Shown here: positions 6,066 to 7,082 of the stretch, piece by piece | How the letters are laid out: each line of letters opens with the position of its first letter | Position numbering within the stretch: position 1 is the first letter of the stretch | Source: Pseudomonadota bacterium | GTDB taxonomy: Bacteria; Pseudomonadota; Gammaproteobacteria; Burkholderiales; Burkholderiaceae_C | Direction of reading: 5' to 3' | Assembly: GCA_023390985.1 (NCBI GenBank) | Contig: JAEWBU010000350.1 | Span: 1 to 7,082 of the forward strand | DNA length: 7,082 nucleotides | Notes under the pieces: generated by a model | The model's database searches: none | What the model was told of the DNA's origin: nothing | Seen by the model: the letters and a program-made list of their open reading frames with translations, nothing else | Program-made: the position numbers and the translations under genes

Positions 6066-6542
6066 TCAGGCGGCCTTCTTCAGCAGCTTGACGGCCTTGA
6101 GCACCTCGTCGACGTGGCCGGGCACCTTCAGGCCGCGCCACTCCTGCTTGAGGATGCCGTCGGCGCCGATCAGGAAGGTGCTGCGCTCGATGCCCTTGAC
6201 CTTCTTGCCGTACATGATCTTGTTCTTCACCACGCCGAACATGTGGCACATCTTCTCTTCGGTGTCGGCGATCAGCTCGAAGGGCAGCTCGAGCTTGGCC
6301 TTGAAGTCGTCGTGCGACTTCATGTTGTCGCGCGACACGCCGAAGACCGTGGCGCCGGCCTTGACGAAGTCCTTGTACTTGTCGCGGAACTGCATCGCCT
6401 CGGTGGTGCAGCCGGGCGTGTTGTCCTTGGGGTAGAAGTACAACACCAGGATCTGGCCGAGGTGGGACGTATTGCTGACCTTCAGGCCGCCCGTGGCGTT
6501 CGCTTCGAATTCGGGGATGGGCTTGTTGACAACGATCGCCAT
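6066..6542 (-). CDS. bcp: Thioredoxin-dependent peroxiredoxin, Bcp/PrxQ family
   Basis: This 158-residue cytoplasmic peroxiredoxin reduces hydrogen peroxide and organic hydroperoxides using thiol reductants. The thioredoxin fold carries the peroxidatic site P38-x3-T42-x2-C45 (YPKDNTPGCTTE) and a conserved Arg120 in IERSTFLIG (118-126). In E. coli Bcp a second cysteine lies five residues after the peroxidatic one; here that position is Met50. The only other cysteine is C99 (EKMCHMFGV). The protein may therefore use C99 as a resolving cysteine or act as a 1-Cys enzyme. The length is normal. ATG 6542 gives the standard N-terminus, but no obvious Shine-Dalgarno precedes it. It is flanked upstream by the Mth938-like gene (99 bp gap) and is followed by the minus-strand terminator at 5945-5911. 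Confidence 0.96.
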   Translation of the reverse strand: MAIVVNKPIPEFEANATGGLKVSNTSHLGQILVLYFYPKDNTPGCTTEAMQFRDKYKDFVKAGATVFGVSRDNMKSHDDFKAKLELPFELIADTEEKMCHMFGVVKNKIMYGKKVKGIERSTFLIGADGILKQEWRGLKVPGHVDEVLKAVKLLKKAA

Positions 6543-6611
6543 GGATTTTGTACTCGTGTGACAGGAATGAGCCCGTTACCGGGCGCGCGCGGGGGGCGGC
6601 GGCAACACCCG

Positions 6612-6617
6612 ATTTTA
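6612..6617 (-). promoter_or_regulatory. Candidate -10 element for bcp
   Basis: In the 99-bp gap between the Mth938-like gene and bcp, the minus strand reads TAAAAT (ATTTTA on +), five of six matches to TATAAT, in otherwise very GC-rich DNA. The start codon would be about 65 bp downstream of the transcription start. No recognisable -35 lies at normal spacing, and bcp could simply be co-transcribed with the upstream gene. No OxyR-type site was recognised. Confidence 0.2.
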
Positions 6618-6641
6618 CCCGAAAGGGCCGGCCCGCGCCCG

Positions 6642-7031
6642 TCAGCGGGGCTGTTCCAGCAGCAGGGCCACGGCGACCCGGCGACCTTCCTGGGCAAGGA
6701 TGTTGTAGGTGCGGCTGGCCGCGGCCGTGTCCATGGTTTCAAGCCCGATGCCGCGCTCGGCCAGCGGGCGCAGCCACGCGGGGCGCGGAAAGCGGATCCG
6801 CTCGCCGCTGCCGAATACGACGACCTCGGCCTTCAATTGCGCCAGTTGCGCGAAATGCTCCGGGCCCAGGTCCTCGAAGCTGTCGGCGTTCCAGTCGATG
6901 CGCTCTCCGCTCGAGCACAGGATCACGCTGTGGGCGATCTTCTCGGCCGTGGCGCCGGTGCCGACGCCCACCCAGCCGGGGCCGTAGCCGGTGATGGCCT
7001 GCACGTCGAAACGGTCGGGCTGGAGCTTCAT
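6642..7031 (-). CDS. Mth938-like domain protein (DUF498/DUF598)
   Basis: This 129-residue protein matches the Mth938-domain family, which includes the mitochondrial complex I assembly factor NDUFAF3; the bacterial role is not established to my knowledge. Family landmarks are GYGPGWVGVG (15-24), the strand-turn VVVFGSGERIRFP (70-82) and the C-terminal block GIGLETMDTAAASRTYNIL (94-112), followed by EGRRVAVALLL (115-125). It has no signal peptide or membrane segment, so it is probably cytoplasmic. S106, just before RTYN, is where I recall many homologues having Cys. The start at ATG 7031 gives a full-length domain, without a clear Shine-Dalgarno. The upstream 51 bp to the window edge hold no recognisable gene. 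It is followed by bcp on the same strand. Confidence 0.9.
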   Translation of the reverse strand: MKLQPDRFDVQAITGYGPGWVGVGTGATAEKIAHSVILCSSGERIDWNADSFEDLGPEHFAQLAQLKAEVVVFGSGERIRFPRPAWLRPLAERGIGLETMDTAAASRTYNILAQEGRRVAVALLLEQPR

Positions 7032-7082
7032 GGGAGATAGGGGCAGGAAGGGGGCCGGAGATTGGGCGGTGGCCCAGCGGAA

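Noticed and set aside
6571..6584. Hairpin GCCCG-TTAC-CGGGC upstream of bcp as a terminator or operator.
   Set aside because: Five base pairs only, no U-tract on either strand, and no match to a known operator.

Overview
This GC-rich window looks like a chromosomal segment from a betaproteobacterium, most likely Burkholderiales and close to Comamonadaceae (Ramlibacter/Variovorax-like). Three things point there: the gene order priB-rpsR-rplI-dnaB, the protein sequences themselves, and the DUF2844/DUF3443 pair, which as I recall occurs mainly in Burkholderiales. No mobile element, CRISPR array, tRNA or rRNA was seen. The lineage call is inference from recalled family features, not from a search.

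Layout. Positions 1-852 (+) hold the end of a ribosomal-protein/primosome operon: the last 27 codons of priB, then rpsR (S18) and rplI (L9). A strong intrinsic terminator at 874-905 closes it. A 100-bp spacer follows, with an inverted repeat that overlaps a DnaA-box-like nonamer. Next is dnaB (1007-2416, +), the replicative helicase. PriB and DnaB both act in primosome assembly.

From 2436 to the right edge every gene is on the minus strand. Read in the direction of transcription (right to left) these are: an Mth938-domain protein (7031-6642), a Bcp/PrxQ peroxiredoxin (6542-6066), a PIN-PhoH ATPase/RNase-like protein (5876-4182), a small exported DUF2844 protein (4108-3668) and a DUF3443 lipoprotein (3671-2436). 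The last two overlap by 4 bases (ATGA) and look translationally coupled. dnaB and the DUF3443 gene converge with only 19 bp between their stop codons.

The best lead is the DUF3443 lipoprotein. Although filed as unknown function, it shows the landmarks of a bilobed pepsin-like aspartic protease: DTGS in the first half (D97), DSGS in the second (D311), a psi-loop motif after each (GILG at 191-194, FFG at 390-392), and ten paired-looking cysteines. With its coupled exported partner it may be an undescribed cell-envelope protease module. Secondary leads are mutually exclusive hairpins just upstream of the DUF2844 start, a terminator-like hairpin in the probable phoH leader, and a DnaA-box-like site in front of dnaB. 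The housekeeping genes look ordinary and intact.
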